Source: Zanthoxylum bungeanum (taxonomy: Eukaryota > Streptophyta > Magnoliopsida > Sapindales > Rutaceae). From it: a DNA stretch of 64,000 bases. Shown piece by piece: positions 49,045 through 60,554 of the stretch (within the stretch, counting starts at the first letter, position 1; every line of letters starts with the position of its first letter). The DNA is taken from the NCBI GenBank assembly GCA_019454045.1, contig SKCR01021135.1, forward strand, positions 1 to 64,000. Reading direction: 5' to 3'. The position numbers were made by a program, and so were the translations under genes. The notes beneath the pieces were generated by a model. It was not told the origin of the DNA and did no database searches. It was given only the letters and a program-made list of their open reading frames with translations.

Positions 49045-49577
49045 AATTTAATGCAGTTATGAGCATATTCCATAATTTGTAAGATTTGTTCATAATTTTC
49101 AGAGATTGTCAACTAGAATGAGTATGTAAGACCGAACTCAATAGTTTTGTTAGCTGAACATATGGCAGTAAGCATATTTAATGGACATGTTGAGTTCGGC
49201 TAACCAAACTCCAAAGTTTGGTATATCAGAATCCAATTTTGTGCTTAGAAAGATGTCTTGTGGGAAATATCATTTTGTTTGAATCCAATCATTAGATAGC
49301 TTATCGTAAAAGTTACATTGCTTCACTGAATTCAATATTCAAATGATAAGATAGAATGATTCCTATGAAATATATTGAAAGTTTATAACATTTTGGAAGG
49401 TCAATGGTATCACTTCAAAGGCAACCTTCATCTTATTCATAGAGAGAGTTTCATACAAAATTTGTTCAATATTATTTCAATTTGGAGTGCTATTATTGAG
49501 ATACGTTATGGTTTAATTTTGAAAGATAACAATTATAAAACCATCATCACCTGTATAGGGTTGAAATTATCTTAAGG
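49045..49577. other. Intergenic DNA
   Basis: No gene was seen. Two GAACTCAA / TTGAGTTCGGCT words near 49133 and 49190 face each other, but no element was defined. Confidence 0.35.
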
Positions 49578-50428
49578 CATTACAAGAAAATATACTTTTA
49601 TGGTCCAAATATTTAGCGTCGAAATTATTTTTGACGCTAATAACCACTTTTAGCGTCACAAATAATATTCGACGCCAAATGTCAATATTTAAGCGTCGAA
49701 AATAATATTCAACGCCAAATTATATACTTTTAACGTCGAATATTAAAAACGACGATAAAAGTAGTAATTTTAGCATTGAAAATTTTTCGACGCTAAAGGT
49801 TTTCAACTATTCTTATTACCTTTGGCGTCGAAAAAAATTACGACGCTAAAAAATTGCTAATTTTAGCGTTGAAATAACATATTCGATGCTAAAACTTTGA
49901 CATTTAGCGTCGACTAATTTGCGTCCCTAAAGGTTTATGACGATACCACCAACATTCCATTAACCTTTAGAATCGAAATTCATTTTCAACGCCAAAAATC
50001 GGACATTTAATGTCGAATTTAGAGATTCATTGCTACAACTAGATTAAAATGCAGAATGCCACCAACCCTAAAGAAGACTCAGGAGGAGCTATTACAGGTC
50101 AAGGTAGACTACAAAAAGAAGTTGGAGGCCTCACTCGGTCGAGGTGTATCGGGCTCGAGCGCCCCCATCACAGCAGCAATAAATTTTATTTCCATTTATA
50201 TAAACATTCAAAACAAATAGTTTTAATATACTATGTATTTATTTTAATAAATTTTCATTATAATAATAAAAAAATTATTAGAATATTTCTAATTAGTAAT
50301 TACTCTGTAATTTTTTAAAATAATAATATTTTTTAAAATATTAAATTGAATACTTTAGAGTAAAATTATGTAAAATATTAATTTTTTAAACCGATGAAAG
50401 TTTCCAAACCGATAAAGACGACTGTAAG
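49578..50428 (+). mobile_element. CACTA internal-deletion derivative, right end lost
   Basis: It starts CATTACAAGAAAATATAC, a CACTA tip with C-to-T change, followed by TTTAGCGTCGAA-type subterminal motifs to about 50040. The words AGATTAAAATGCAGAATGCC also occur at 37469-37488 in the large element. The sequence then jumps directly to the last TNPA exon (AAGAAGACTCAGGAGGAGCT, similar to 44590-44610) and its 3' flank, so almost all coding DNA has been deleted. The right terminus is replaced at about 50429 by copia sequence. It is not autonomous. Confidence 0.82.
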
Positions 50429-50851
50429 TCGCAATCAGGGTACATATTTTGTATGAACAACGAAGCAGTGAGCTGGAAATCTTCTAAGTAAGGGACTGTT
50501 ACGGATTCAACAACAAAAATGGAATATATTGGTGCGACTGAGGTAACAAAAGAAGCATTTTGGATCTATAAATTCCTAATTGGATTAGGAGTAGTTCTGT
50601 TAGCAGCTGAGCTGGGCTACAACACAGGCTAAGGAACCACGGTCTCATCAATGATCCAAATATGTTACTTCGACGATTTCATCTGATTCGTGAGATCATA
50701 CATCGTGGCAATGTCAAGATCGAAAAGATCGCATCGGATGATAACTTTGCAGATCCGCTGACGAAGCCATACCTCAGCAAAAGTTTGAGCGACCTGTATA
50801 TAGTTCAGGTGTTGGACACTTGAGTGATTGGCTATACGCCAAGTGGGAGAT
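50429..50851 (+). pseudogene. Copia RNase H 3' end (element 0)
   Basis: A frame with QSGYIFCMNNEAVSWKSSK, a stop, then GTVTDSTTKMEYIGATE and KEAFWIYKFL matches the RNase H domain that ends Ty1/copia polyproteins. After further indels comes DNFADPLTKP, the usual last motif. A polypurine tract AAGTGGGAGAT at 50841-50851 directly precedes the LTR. The upstream part of this element has been removed and replaced by the CACTA derivative. Confidence 0.82.
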
Positions 50852-52694
50852 TGTTGGAAAATTATGACCCATAACATCATTATTTATAAAAGACATGGTG
50901 TTTTTGTACAAATTAACTATGTGACAAAGGAAATTGCTCTTTTATCATTTTGTAATTGGATTACTTGGATATATAAATGATAAAAGTCCATATGATTACT
51001 ACCGGATTAATAAGATATGAGACAATATTAATCCATGAAAGATTTAATCATTAAATATCCCTAGTCGTAGTATTATCGAGACTGGACATCGATAATGCGG
51101 AATAGACTAGTATTATACTTATGCGCGTTATGGAAGCTTAACGGCATAGTTCTCATTTATTTAAGTATTGGATACTTATGCAAGTGTGATAGGAGGTTCT
51201 ATTAGCCGTTAGATCAGGAACAGCTTCGCTCTGACCCATCGGAGTTCCATTGGTATTATGACTATGTGTCTATGGGAATCTGAATCAGGGTAGGTGTATG
51301 TGGTCTTAACCTGCGACTTGCATCACTAATACTTGAGACAATCAATATGCTTTGATTTTGGTCGTCCGAAGATTTAACAGGTTATGTGTACGCCTCTTCT
51401 GAATTTACTGAGAATCGTAGTATATTGGGTGTGATGTTAAGATGGAAGTATCACTTCAGTCATATGGAGATGATGATCACGCAGGATATAAAATTAGTAC
51501 TCTTAAATGCTGCAGCTATCTGGATAGTATGACTAGGTCATGATTATCCGATTACAGAGACTAATTGCTAGTGATTCGATATATGCTTCGTACGAGAAAG
51601 ACACAATTCCATCCCTAGGCCTACCATGTGACATCCGACACTGGATCGTATTACGCAATACATTGTATACTACACCTAATGCAAATTATATATTCCTCGT
51701 TGAATATTTTCTGGAGAATTTGGTAGGCACAGTGATTTGCTAGAAGCCAACCATATCTTGTAAATAAGTGAGAACATGGTATGTGGTACGCACGTGTTCG
51801 GATAGTTCGATGATCGTATTTACTGTCAATATATCCAATGATCTCTTAGGCCGCTTCCCAAAGATTCACCAATGACATTTGACTCGAACAAAATTAATCT
51901 AGGATTAATTATGAGAGAGAAAAATAATCTGGGATTAATTACGGCAAGAATTTATCTGGGTTTAATTTCGTCTAGAAGATAAAATGTGATTAATTTGGAA
52001 TTAATCGGCAAAGTAAATTTAATAGTTAAATTGGATTTTACTATTTAATTTATTTAATTGAGATAAAATAATATATTGGATATATTAATTGAAATTATAT
52101 TTCAATACGGAATTAAAATTGGATTTTAATTTGAGCGAACGATTAATTAATAAGCGACTTTCGTAATAATTTTGCTAGGCATTATTATTTAATTAAATTG
52201 GATTTAATTACGTCGTGATAAAAAATTCGTTTAATCGGATTAAACGAACCCGGGCCCAAAGTGTGTTGTGTAAGTCAACTTGAATTTGGAATTTAATTAG
52301 GTGGGACCCACTACTTACATCAAATATCAACATGTTGATGTGAGTAGTTGACATTTAAAAAAGGCATCTTTTTTTATACAACACATAATGTTTTTGGAAA
52401 ACAAAAATTCATTATTTACTCTCTCTTCCCTTGCAAAAACCATGAGCCTCTCTCTATTGGAAGATAATTTTGTTCTTCAAAATTTGTTAAAGCTAGCACT
52501 TAAAGGAGTCATTTTAAGGTGATAGGAAAACTCACCCATGAGTTTTGAACTCTGCATCAAAGCTTAGAGCTTCAACAATAAAGAAAGTTTTGAAATAACT
52601 CATCTGTTCAATGTGAGTATTTTCGTTACTCTACTTGAATTATTCACACATAAATCATTGTTTAGAGACATTGGGCATGTGTAGGACACTAACA
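50852..52694 (+). repeat. Copia LTR A, shared by two internal regions
   Basis: 1,843 bp, starting TGTTGGAAAATTATGACCC and ending GGACACTAACA. It is preceded by RNase H plus a polypurine tract, as a 3' LTR should be. It is followed by a primer-site-like TGGTGTCAAGAGCC and a gag leader, as a 5' LTR should be. It is roughly 85% similar by eye to 56358-58306 over the first 400 bases. Confidence 0.85.
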
Positions 52695-52695
52695 A

Positions 52696-52709
52696 TGGTG
52701 TCAAGAGCC
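52696..52709 (+). other. Copia primer-binding site, decayed (element A)
   Basis: TGGTGTCAAGAGCC is a decayed form of TGGTATCAGAGCC, the initiator-Met tRNA primer site, one base after the LTR. Confidence 0.7.
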
Positions 52710-54860
52710 AATCTAAGCATGATTTGAATTCTAGGGTTTATGGACTTTAATTTGAGGATTTTGATTGGAGCATGTATTTTTCCAAATTAATTGTTTGGTT
52801 GTGTTTAGATGATGATGAATTGGATTTGTGCATCATCGAATTTGTGAAAAATTGATTAGATTAATTTTCCCCAAAAATCCTCACTTGGTCGAAACTTTGC
52901 CCTAGGATGCTCATGGTGATTTTTGGAAATTAGACAATTGGATATGTTTAAGGCATGAAATGAATATTAATTGTTGATTTAATTGGATTGAAATCAAAAT
53001 TTAATGTTATTTCATGTGATTGCCGTGAGTATGAAACATGTTGAATGAGTTGATTTTGCTTCAATTTATGTTGGACATGAATTGGAATAATTAAACATGA
53101 TTAATTGGATTAATTAGTATTTTGGAAACATTAGATTAATTGATTAATTGTGTTAATTACACTTTAATTGAATTAATGTGATTTTGAAATATTATGTAAA
53201 TTTAATTTGGTTGTAATTGGACTAATAGGCTTGGTTGGGCCAAGTTTGGTTTTGGTCAATTGGGCTGGATCCCATTGGGCCTAAAACCATTTCCATAAAG
53301 TCTAAATATGACTATTGGGCCATTAATAATTTAATTGGGCCTAATGAGCCTAAATTAATTTTTGGCTTAAGGTGATTCCTAATTGGGCCTTGGCATTTTG
53401 GGTTGGATCCATAATTGCCAAAGCCAATACCTAAAGAATTAATTGAAATCCCATTGGACTTTAATTGAATTGGCATTGGATGCTAATTAGGCCTTTGAGA
53501 CTAAATTGGATTGGATTTGGAATCCAAGTCTTTAAGGCACTAAAATAAGTGTAATTGTTTAATTTTGAATTAAACACGAATTAGTATTGGATACAATTTA
53601 AATTGGATTTAAAATTGTAGTTCGATATAATTCAAGAATACTTACTTTGAGTATTTATTCTTAAACAAATTGGATTAGATTGATTGAAAGCATAGTTTGT
53701 GTGAATACTTGGATGTATTTGTATGAATAATGTATATTGGATGGATATTAGTTGGGTAGAGGAAATTTTGGAAATTGTTGTAAATTTGAAATTTATTAAA
53801 TTGGACTTGCGTGTCCAGTCTTTCACCTCATATTCTCTTTGTATTTCTCTTCTCACCAATTTTCCTCAATGTAAATGAGGTTTCTTTATGTATTATATAA
53901 TTGGATAGAAGAATGTAAAGTTCTAGCGAGAGAGAGGAAAGAAAGAGAGTGATTTGTTCTAGAAATAAATTATATTATATATCCATCGTATATCATTATT
54001 AAATTTTATCACGCCTTATTATGCTTTTAGAATGCATGTTTAAGGGTGTATGATGAGACCTAATCAAAGATAATAAATTGCTTGTCAATTTACGCGAAAA
54101 ACCCTCACTTTAATATTAAGCGGTTTCCTTCCATTGAGTGGTTCTCTCTCAAGATCCAAGATTGACTTTGATTTGTTGGCCAAAGTCAAGATCACAGTCT
54201 ATCGCGGATGTGTTTGAACCACAAAAGCTTTGTTATATATCACATGTCTTGGGCAGTTGTGACTTGTTAGCTAAAGTTAATGTCACTTCTATATATCGAC
54301 GTGGATTACGAAGCTTTCGCATTGTCAATGAGTCATGCTTAACTGGAATCATTAAGCTTGTTGAGCCAAAGCCAAGCTAAGGCTTAGTTGATTCAGAGGA
54401 AAAGTTTAGGAAATGTATTGGATATGTGTTTTGGACTTGGAGGTCCACCCACCGGATCTAGGAATTGGATGAGATCCAATTGATCATAAAGTTCTACCTA
54501 GTTAAGTTTCATACAGCTTGTTGGCCAAGTCAAGGTTGTGTGTTATTTAACGGGATCCTAGCCCACTAGGAAATTGGGTTTCTCGAGTACTCCACAGAGA
54601 GTTAGAGGCTCGTCGAAAAATAGTGGGAGGCCAGTATTGTAATTTCATTTAATACTTGCTTACATGAGCTCTTTTAATTTTTTATTATCGTTATAAATAT
54701 ATTAGTTGGACTAATATTGTTTTATTGCTTTCTTTGAACAGTTAGACTGTACAAGATACTACTCCACTTATAGTTGGTTATATAGTTGGACTATAGTAAC
54801 CATTACATTTTGAGTGTATCTGAAATCGCTGATTGGATAGTTGGACTATTGCAATCGAGA
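52710..54860 (+). other. Long untranslated leader of copia element A
   Basis: It is collinear with 58321-60554. It contains a block rich in TTGGGCC words (53220-53560) and two AAGTCAAG segments linked to TTGTTGGCCAA near 54170-54540. No coding domain was seen. Confidence 0.6.
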
Positions 54861-56340
54861 TGGCTGGAAAGATTAGGGTTAGAGACATCATCATGGGCGA
54901 TAATGTCTTTAACAGCTCTAATTTTCTAGATTGGGAGATGAATCTCAGGATAGTTCTGGGAGCCGAGAAGTTACTCTATGTCATAGAGAAACCTCTCGGG
55001 CCTGAGCCCGAGTTGAGCAAATAGTATAGCATGAACTAGGGGTGTTCATAGGGTCGGGTTGACCAGCGACCCGACCCGAATCGCGACGACCCGACCCGAC
55101 CCGGTCGGGTTTATAAAATTTAAATTGCAATTTCGGGTCTGACCCAACTCGACCCAAAAAGTCGGATCGGGTCACGGGTTTTGGGCAGCAAAATCGGGTT
55201 TGACCCGACCCGACCCGATGTAAAATATATTATAATTATAATATATATTTTTAATGGTTTAATTGTGATGAGAAAGTCTTGTGGCTGGAGTGGCAAAGTT
55301 TATCCTTGGTCTTGAACTTGTGCCAAGTTCGAAACCCACCAGATCAATTTTAAATTTTACTTTTTCCTTGTTTTCTAAAAATAAAAAAACTGTTGCTCCT
55401 GGTGGGTTTCGAACTCGTGACTTCAAACATATTTATCCTAGGTTTTTGCCATTTCAACTACACGAATATATGTAAATTTTGTATCAATAAAAATATAAAA
55501 TATATACATTATGTTCACTGCAGATTATGCAACCCGACCCGACCCGATGTTTTTTTGACCCGACCCGCTGTGACCCGACTCGCGCGGGTAACTCCTTAAA
55601 TTTCGGGTTTCGGGTCAAAAGACCCGAATGACCCGACCCGATCGGGTCAAAAAAAAAATTAAAAACCGACCCGACCCGACCCGTGAACACCCCTTAGTAT
55701 GAACTTTGGAAGACTCATCGTGATGATAATTTTAGTGCTCAATCCGTCTTCTCCTTGCCGCAATGACTCCTCAATTTTATCGTTAGAATAAAGGATTGGA
55801 TCCTCGTAGTATAATTTGAAATTGAAGGATCTTCACATATCTTCCCCTTAGATCTCAGAAGTATGAATTGGAAAAGAAGCTCTTTCGCTCGCGTATGTCA
55901 GAGGGTACATTTGCAAGCACTATGTGTTTCAGATGATTGCTGACATCGAACAGTTAGGTAGCTTTGCATAAAACTCTTCGTGGCCAAGACTGTATAGATT
56001 TGATTTATAGTCTTGCCTGATTGATGGCGCATGGTTCGTCATGAAACTATAAACATGATGACCAAGAAAAGGACCTGAGATTTAATGCGATTATTGAAGG
56101 ATGGTAGAGCATGAGTTCTGAAAGGCAGACGAGAGAGGTGCATCGTACTTCGATAATAACGAAGGCCCAAGGCTTGGCTGAAGGCTTCCGGAGGTGTGAG
56201 AAAAAGAAGAAAAAAAGCAAGGCTTAAATTATCAAATCTTCTACAAAGACAAAGGACATATACCAAGCTATCTGCCTACACTTGTGGAAATGGGGTCACT
56301 GGGGGAAGCGTGACTGTCGTGAGTACAAGGCATACATGGA
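54861..56340 (+). pseudogene. Copia gag fragment (element A), split by a hAT MITE
   Basis: The frame from ATG at 54861 (MAGKIRVRDIIMGDNVF, DWEMNLRIVLG) matches the gag start at 60555. It is cut at 55036 by a MITE and resumes at 55697 with the sequence that matches 60733 onward (TTTGGAAGACTC). The resumed part has many frame breaks. It ends near a partial zinc-knuckle (GHWGKRDCREYKA) and joins LTR B directly at 56358. Protease, integrase and polymerase genes are absent. Confidence 0.8.
55037..55696. mobile_element. hAT MITE (GGGTCGGGT family), 660 bp, copy 2
   Basis: It starts TAGGGGTGTTCATAGGGTCG and ends CCGTGAACACCCCTTA. Flanking 8-mers are GCATGAAC (55029-55036) and GTATGAAC (55697-55704), one mismatch apart. 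It has the same family ends and layout as 37722-38357 but a different centre. Two inverted tRNA-like arms are present, with AGTTCGAAACCCACC near 55328 and GGTGGGTTTCGAAC near 55400. Its insertion split the copia gag. Confidence 0.9.
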
Positions 56341-56357
56341 CGGACGTGAAGGCGGTA

Positions 56358-58306
56358 TGTTAGACAATTATGACCCATAGCGTCACCGTTTGTAAAAGAC
56401 ATTGTGTTTTGTACAAAATTGACTATGTAATATTGAAATTGCCTTTTATCATTTCGTAATTCATTTACTATTACATATAAATGGTAAAAGTCCATATGAT
56501 TAGTTCCGGATTGAGATGATATGAGACAGTATCAATCCATAAAGGTTTAATCATTAAATATCCCTAGTCGTAGTATTATCGAGACTGGACATCGATAATG
56601 CGGAATAGACTAGTATTGCACTTGTGCGCGTTGTGAGAGCATAACGGCACAGTTCTCATATGTTTAAGTATAGGATACTTATGCAAGTGCGATAGGAGGT
56701 TGTGTTTTACCGATGGTACGGAAAACAGCTTCGCTCTGGATAGACCCCGCGGAATCCCATTGGTAGTATGTATATGTGTCTACGGGAGTCCGCGTCAGGG
56801 TAGATGTATTTGGTCTTAACCTGAGACTTACATCGCTAATACTTGCGACAATCGGTAAACTTTGGTTTTGGTCGTCCAGGGCTTTAACAGGTTCTGTGTA
56901 CGCCTCTATTGGGTTTATCGAGAATCGTAGTGTATTGGATGTGATGTCAAGACGGAAGTGTCACTCCAGACATATGGAGATGATGATCACGCAGGGATTC
57001 ATAACTCGTTCTCTATTGTGTTGCAACCATCGGGATAATGTGACAAGGTCATGATTATCCGATTCAAAGAGACTAGTTGTTTGATATCCGATATGTGCTT
57101 CGTACGGGGCAGACACTATTCCAGCCCCAGGCCTAGCACGTGACATCTGATACTGGATCGAAATACGAGATACTAGGTATTCTACGTCTGACATAGATTA
57201 TATATTCCAGTAAGAATATTTCTGGAGAATTGGGTAGGCACGGTGCTTTGCTAGAAGCCAACCATGTCTTGTAAATCGGTAAGCACGTAGTACGAGGTAC
57301 TCGCTTTATCGGATAGTCCGATAACCGGATTTACTGCCAACATATCCAGAGATCTCTTGGGTCGCTTCCCAAGGATTCACCGATGACAGTTGACTTAAAT
57401 TGGAATTAATCTGGGATTAATTAGAGAGAGAAAATTAATCTGGGATTAATATGGGCTTTGTTTAATCTGGGATTAAAAGTGTACAGTGGCGAAAGAACGC
57501 GATTAATTTGGAATTAATCGGTAAAATAAATTTAATAGTTAAATTTGATTTTTCTATTTAATTTATTCAAACGGGCTAAAATTAATATATCGGATATATT
57601 AAAATGGATTGGATTTCATTACGAGATTAAAGTCGGACTTTAATGCGAACGAACGAATTAATTTAGAATTAGTTCGTGAACGACGTTCGTATATATTTAC
57701 GAGGCATCGTTATTTAATTAAATTGGATTTAATTATTTAGCGACGAAGGATCGTTTAATCGGAGATTAAACGGAACCGAGCCGCGTCAAATGCCCGTAGA
57801 GATATTTGAATTTCGGATTCAAATATTTGGAGCCAAAAGTGTGGTAGGTGTTCCCACCACACAACCACCTTGTTTTGTCTTAATGAATACCACTTACCAA
57901 TCTCTACCTTGTATTGGGTAAAAGGTGAAATGGTTTCACCTTTTGGTAAATAACAAAAGGCATTTCAATTTGGTAACACTTGTGACAAAGACACAAAACA
58001 CAAAACAAAAACCCTAAAGAACTAAGGCTTGGCCGAAACTTCTCCTACTTCTCCTCTCTTTGATTTGTTTTTCAAATCAACAAAGCTAGCACTTTGGAAG
58101 TGAACAAAGGTGATAGGGAAACTCCTCAATAGCTTGGAATCATCATAAAGCTTGGATTCATCCTAAAGCTTGGATCTTGGAGATCCAAGATCTCAAAATT
58201 TTTAAAGCTCCAACACTCATTGTAAGCATATTCCGCACCTTATAATGATCAACTCTTATATTATGCATGCTTATTAGATCCTTATAATGTTCTAGGAACA
58301 CTAACA
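56358..58306 (+). repeat. Copia LTR B (5' LTR of the right-hand element)
   Basis: 1,949 bp, starting TGTTAGACAATTATGACCC and ending GGAACACTAACA. It follows truncated gag instead of a polypurine tract and is followed by a perfect primer-binding site, so it is the 5' LTR of the element that continues to the window end. The 3' LTR lies outside. Confidence 0.88.
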
Positions 58307-58307
58307 A

Positions 58308-58320
58308 TGGTATCAGAGCC
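58308..58320 (+). other. Copia primer-binding site (element B)
   Basis: TGGTATCAGAGCC is the perfect initiator-Met tRNA primer site, one base after the LTR end. Confidence 0.92.
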
Positions 58321-60554
58321 TAATTTGAGCATGATAATTTTAGGGTTCTTGAATCTTAAAATTTGGGGTTTTTTGATTTTGGGCATGATTTTTTGAAATT
58401 GATGCTTTGAGTATGTTTACAACATGATAACTTAGGGTTATGCATGATTAGATTTCAAATAAATCAAAAGCAACAAAAGATAAAAAATTGATATGTTGGC
58501 CGAAACTACCTAGGCTTTGAACTGCAGTTTTTTGTTTTTTGTAACATGAAATAATGTGTTTGGATGCATGTTTAAATGATGATAGTTGGTTTAATATGAT
58601 TAGAATCAATGTCTATAATGTTCATGTTAAAATCTAAGTGCATGTTGAGCATGAAATGATGATCTTAGGCTTCAATATGTCTCAAGCATGCAATGATGTG
58701 TTTATGGCTTGATTTTATGTTAAGCATGAATTATTAGTTTAAGCATGATTAATTAAGTTAATTAATATTTTGGAAATATTGAGTTTAATTAATTAATTAT
58801 GGCTAATACACTTTAATTAAAATAATTGTGATATTTGGAATATTATAATTATGTAAATATGCCTTTAAAATTGAATTGGGCTAAAAGTGTGTATTTGGGC
58901 CTAATGGGCTTGGTTTGACCAAGTTTGGTTTTGGACTTTTGGATTGGATCCAATTGGGCCCAAAACCAATTCCATGAAGTCCAAATACATCACTTGACCC
59001 TTTAAAGTATTTGATTGGGCCTAATGGGCCTAAATTGATTTGATGGCAATAGGGTGATTCCTATTGGGCCTTGGCATTTTGGGTTTGATCCATTATGGCC
59101 AAAGCCCATGCCTTAAGAATCAATTAAAAGCCCATTGGACTTTAATTAAAATGACATTGGATGTTATTGGGCCTTTGAGACCCATCAAGATTGGATTTGG
59201 AATCCAAGTCTTTAAGGCAACTATGTAAGTGTAATATTTAATTTGGAATTAAATAAGAATTAGTATTGAATACAAATAAATTGGATTTAAGTTGTAGTTC
59301 GATATAATTCAAGAATACGTACTCAAAAGTATTTATTCTCAAACGAGTTGGACTCGCGCAAATCAAATCATTGTTTGAACATTGGATGGTCATTAATCAA
59401 AGATTAATTAATTGGATTAGATTGATTGTAATAAACATGTTTTGATTGAATACATAAATGTGATGTATGAATAACGTATATCGGATGGATATTAGAAGGG
59501 CAAGGGCAATTTTGGAAATTGTAATAAGTTTAGAATTTATTAAATTGGACCTGCGTGTCCAGCCTTTAATCTCATTACTCCTTGTAATTCTCTTCTCACC
59601 TATTCCCCTCAATGTATATGAGGTTTCTTTATTGTATTTTGTAAAAGGGTAGGAGTTAGAATAGTTCTAGTCGGGGAGAGGAAAGTGAGTGATTTGTTCT
59701 AGGAACAATCTGTTTAAATATCCATCCGCATATCGTTATTAATTTACTTTTGCGCCTTATGATGTTTTAGAAGCATGCTTAAGGGTGTATGATGAGACCT
59801 AATCAAAGATAATAAATTGGATGCCAATTTACGCGAAAAACCCTCAAAAATATATTAAGCGTTTTTCCTTCCGTTGAGTGATTCTTACTCAAGATCCAAA
59901 GTTGGCATTGGCTTGTTGGCCAAAGTCAAGGCCTTTGTCAATTGAGGATGTGTTTGAATCATGAAGGTTTTGTTACATATCGGTGTCTTGTCCAAGTTGT
60001 GATTTGTTGGCCAAAGTCAAGATCACTTCTTGTCCATCGACATTGATTACGAAACTTTCCATGTCAATGGGTCCCGCTTAACTGGAATCATTAAGCTTGT
60101 TGTGCCAAAGCCAAGGCTTAGTTGATTCAGAGGAAAAAGGTTAGGAAAATATGTTTGACATATTGACATATATAAAGTATATGTGTTTCGGACTTGGATG
60201 TCCACCTACCGGATCTAGGAATTGGATGAGATCCAATTGATCTTCGAGATCTACCTAGTTAAGTTTCATACAGCTTGTTGGCCAAAGTCAAGGTTGTATG
60301 TTATTTAACGGGATCCTAGCCCACTAGGAAACTAGGTTTCCCGAGTACTCGACAGAGGGTTAGAGGCTCGCCGAAAAATAGTGGGAGGCTAGTATTGAAT
60401 TTGCAATTTCATTCAGATACTTAGCTTTACGCGCTTTCAAATAATTTCGTCAATATTACTTTATTAGTTGGACTAATATATTGTTATTTTTCTATGTAAC
60501 AGTTAGACTGTACCCATTATCGTTGACTAGATAGTTAGACTATCGTAGATCAAG
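58321..60554 (+). other. Long untranslated leader of copia element B
   Basis: 2.2 kb without coding domains, collinear with 52710-54860. Many TTGGGCC words lie at 58890-59170. Repeated TTGTTGGCCAAAGTCAAG motifs occur near 59920, 60005 and 60275. TTAGACTG / TTGGACTA words recur just upstream of the gag ATG. Confidence 0.6.
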
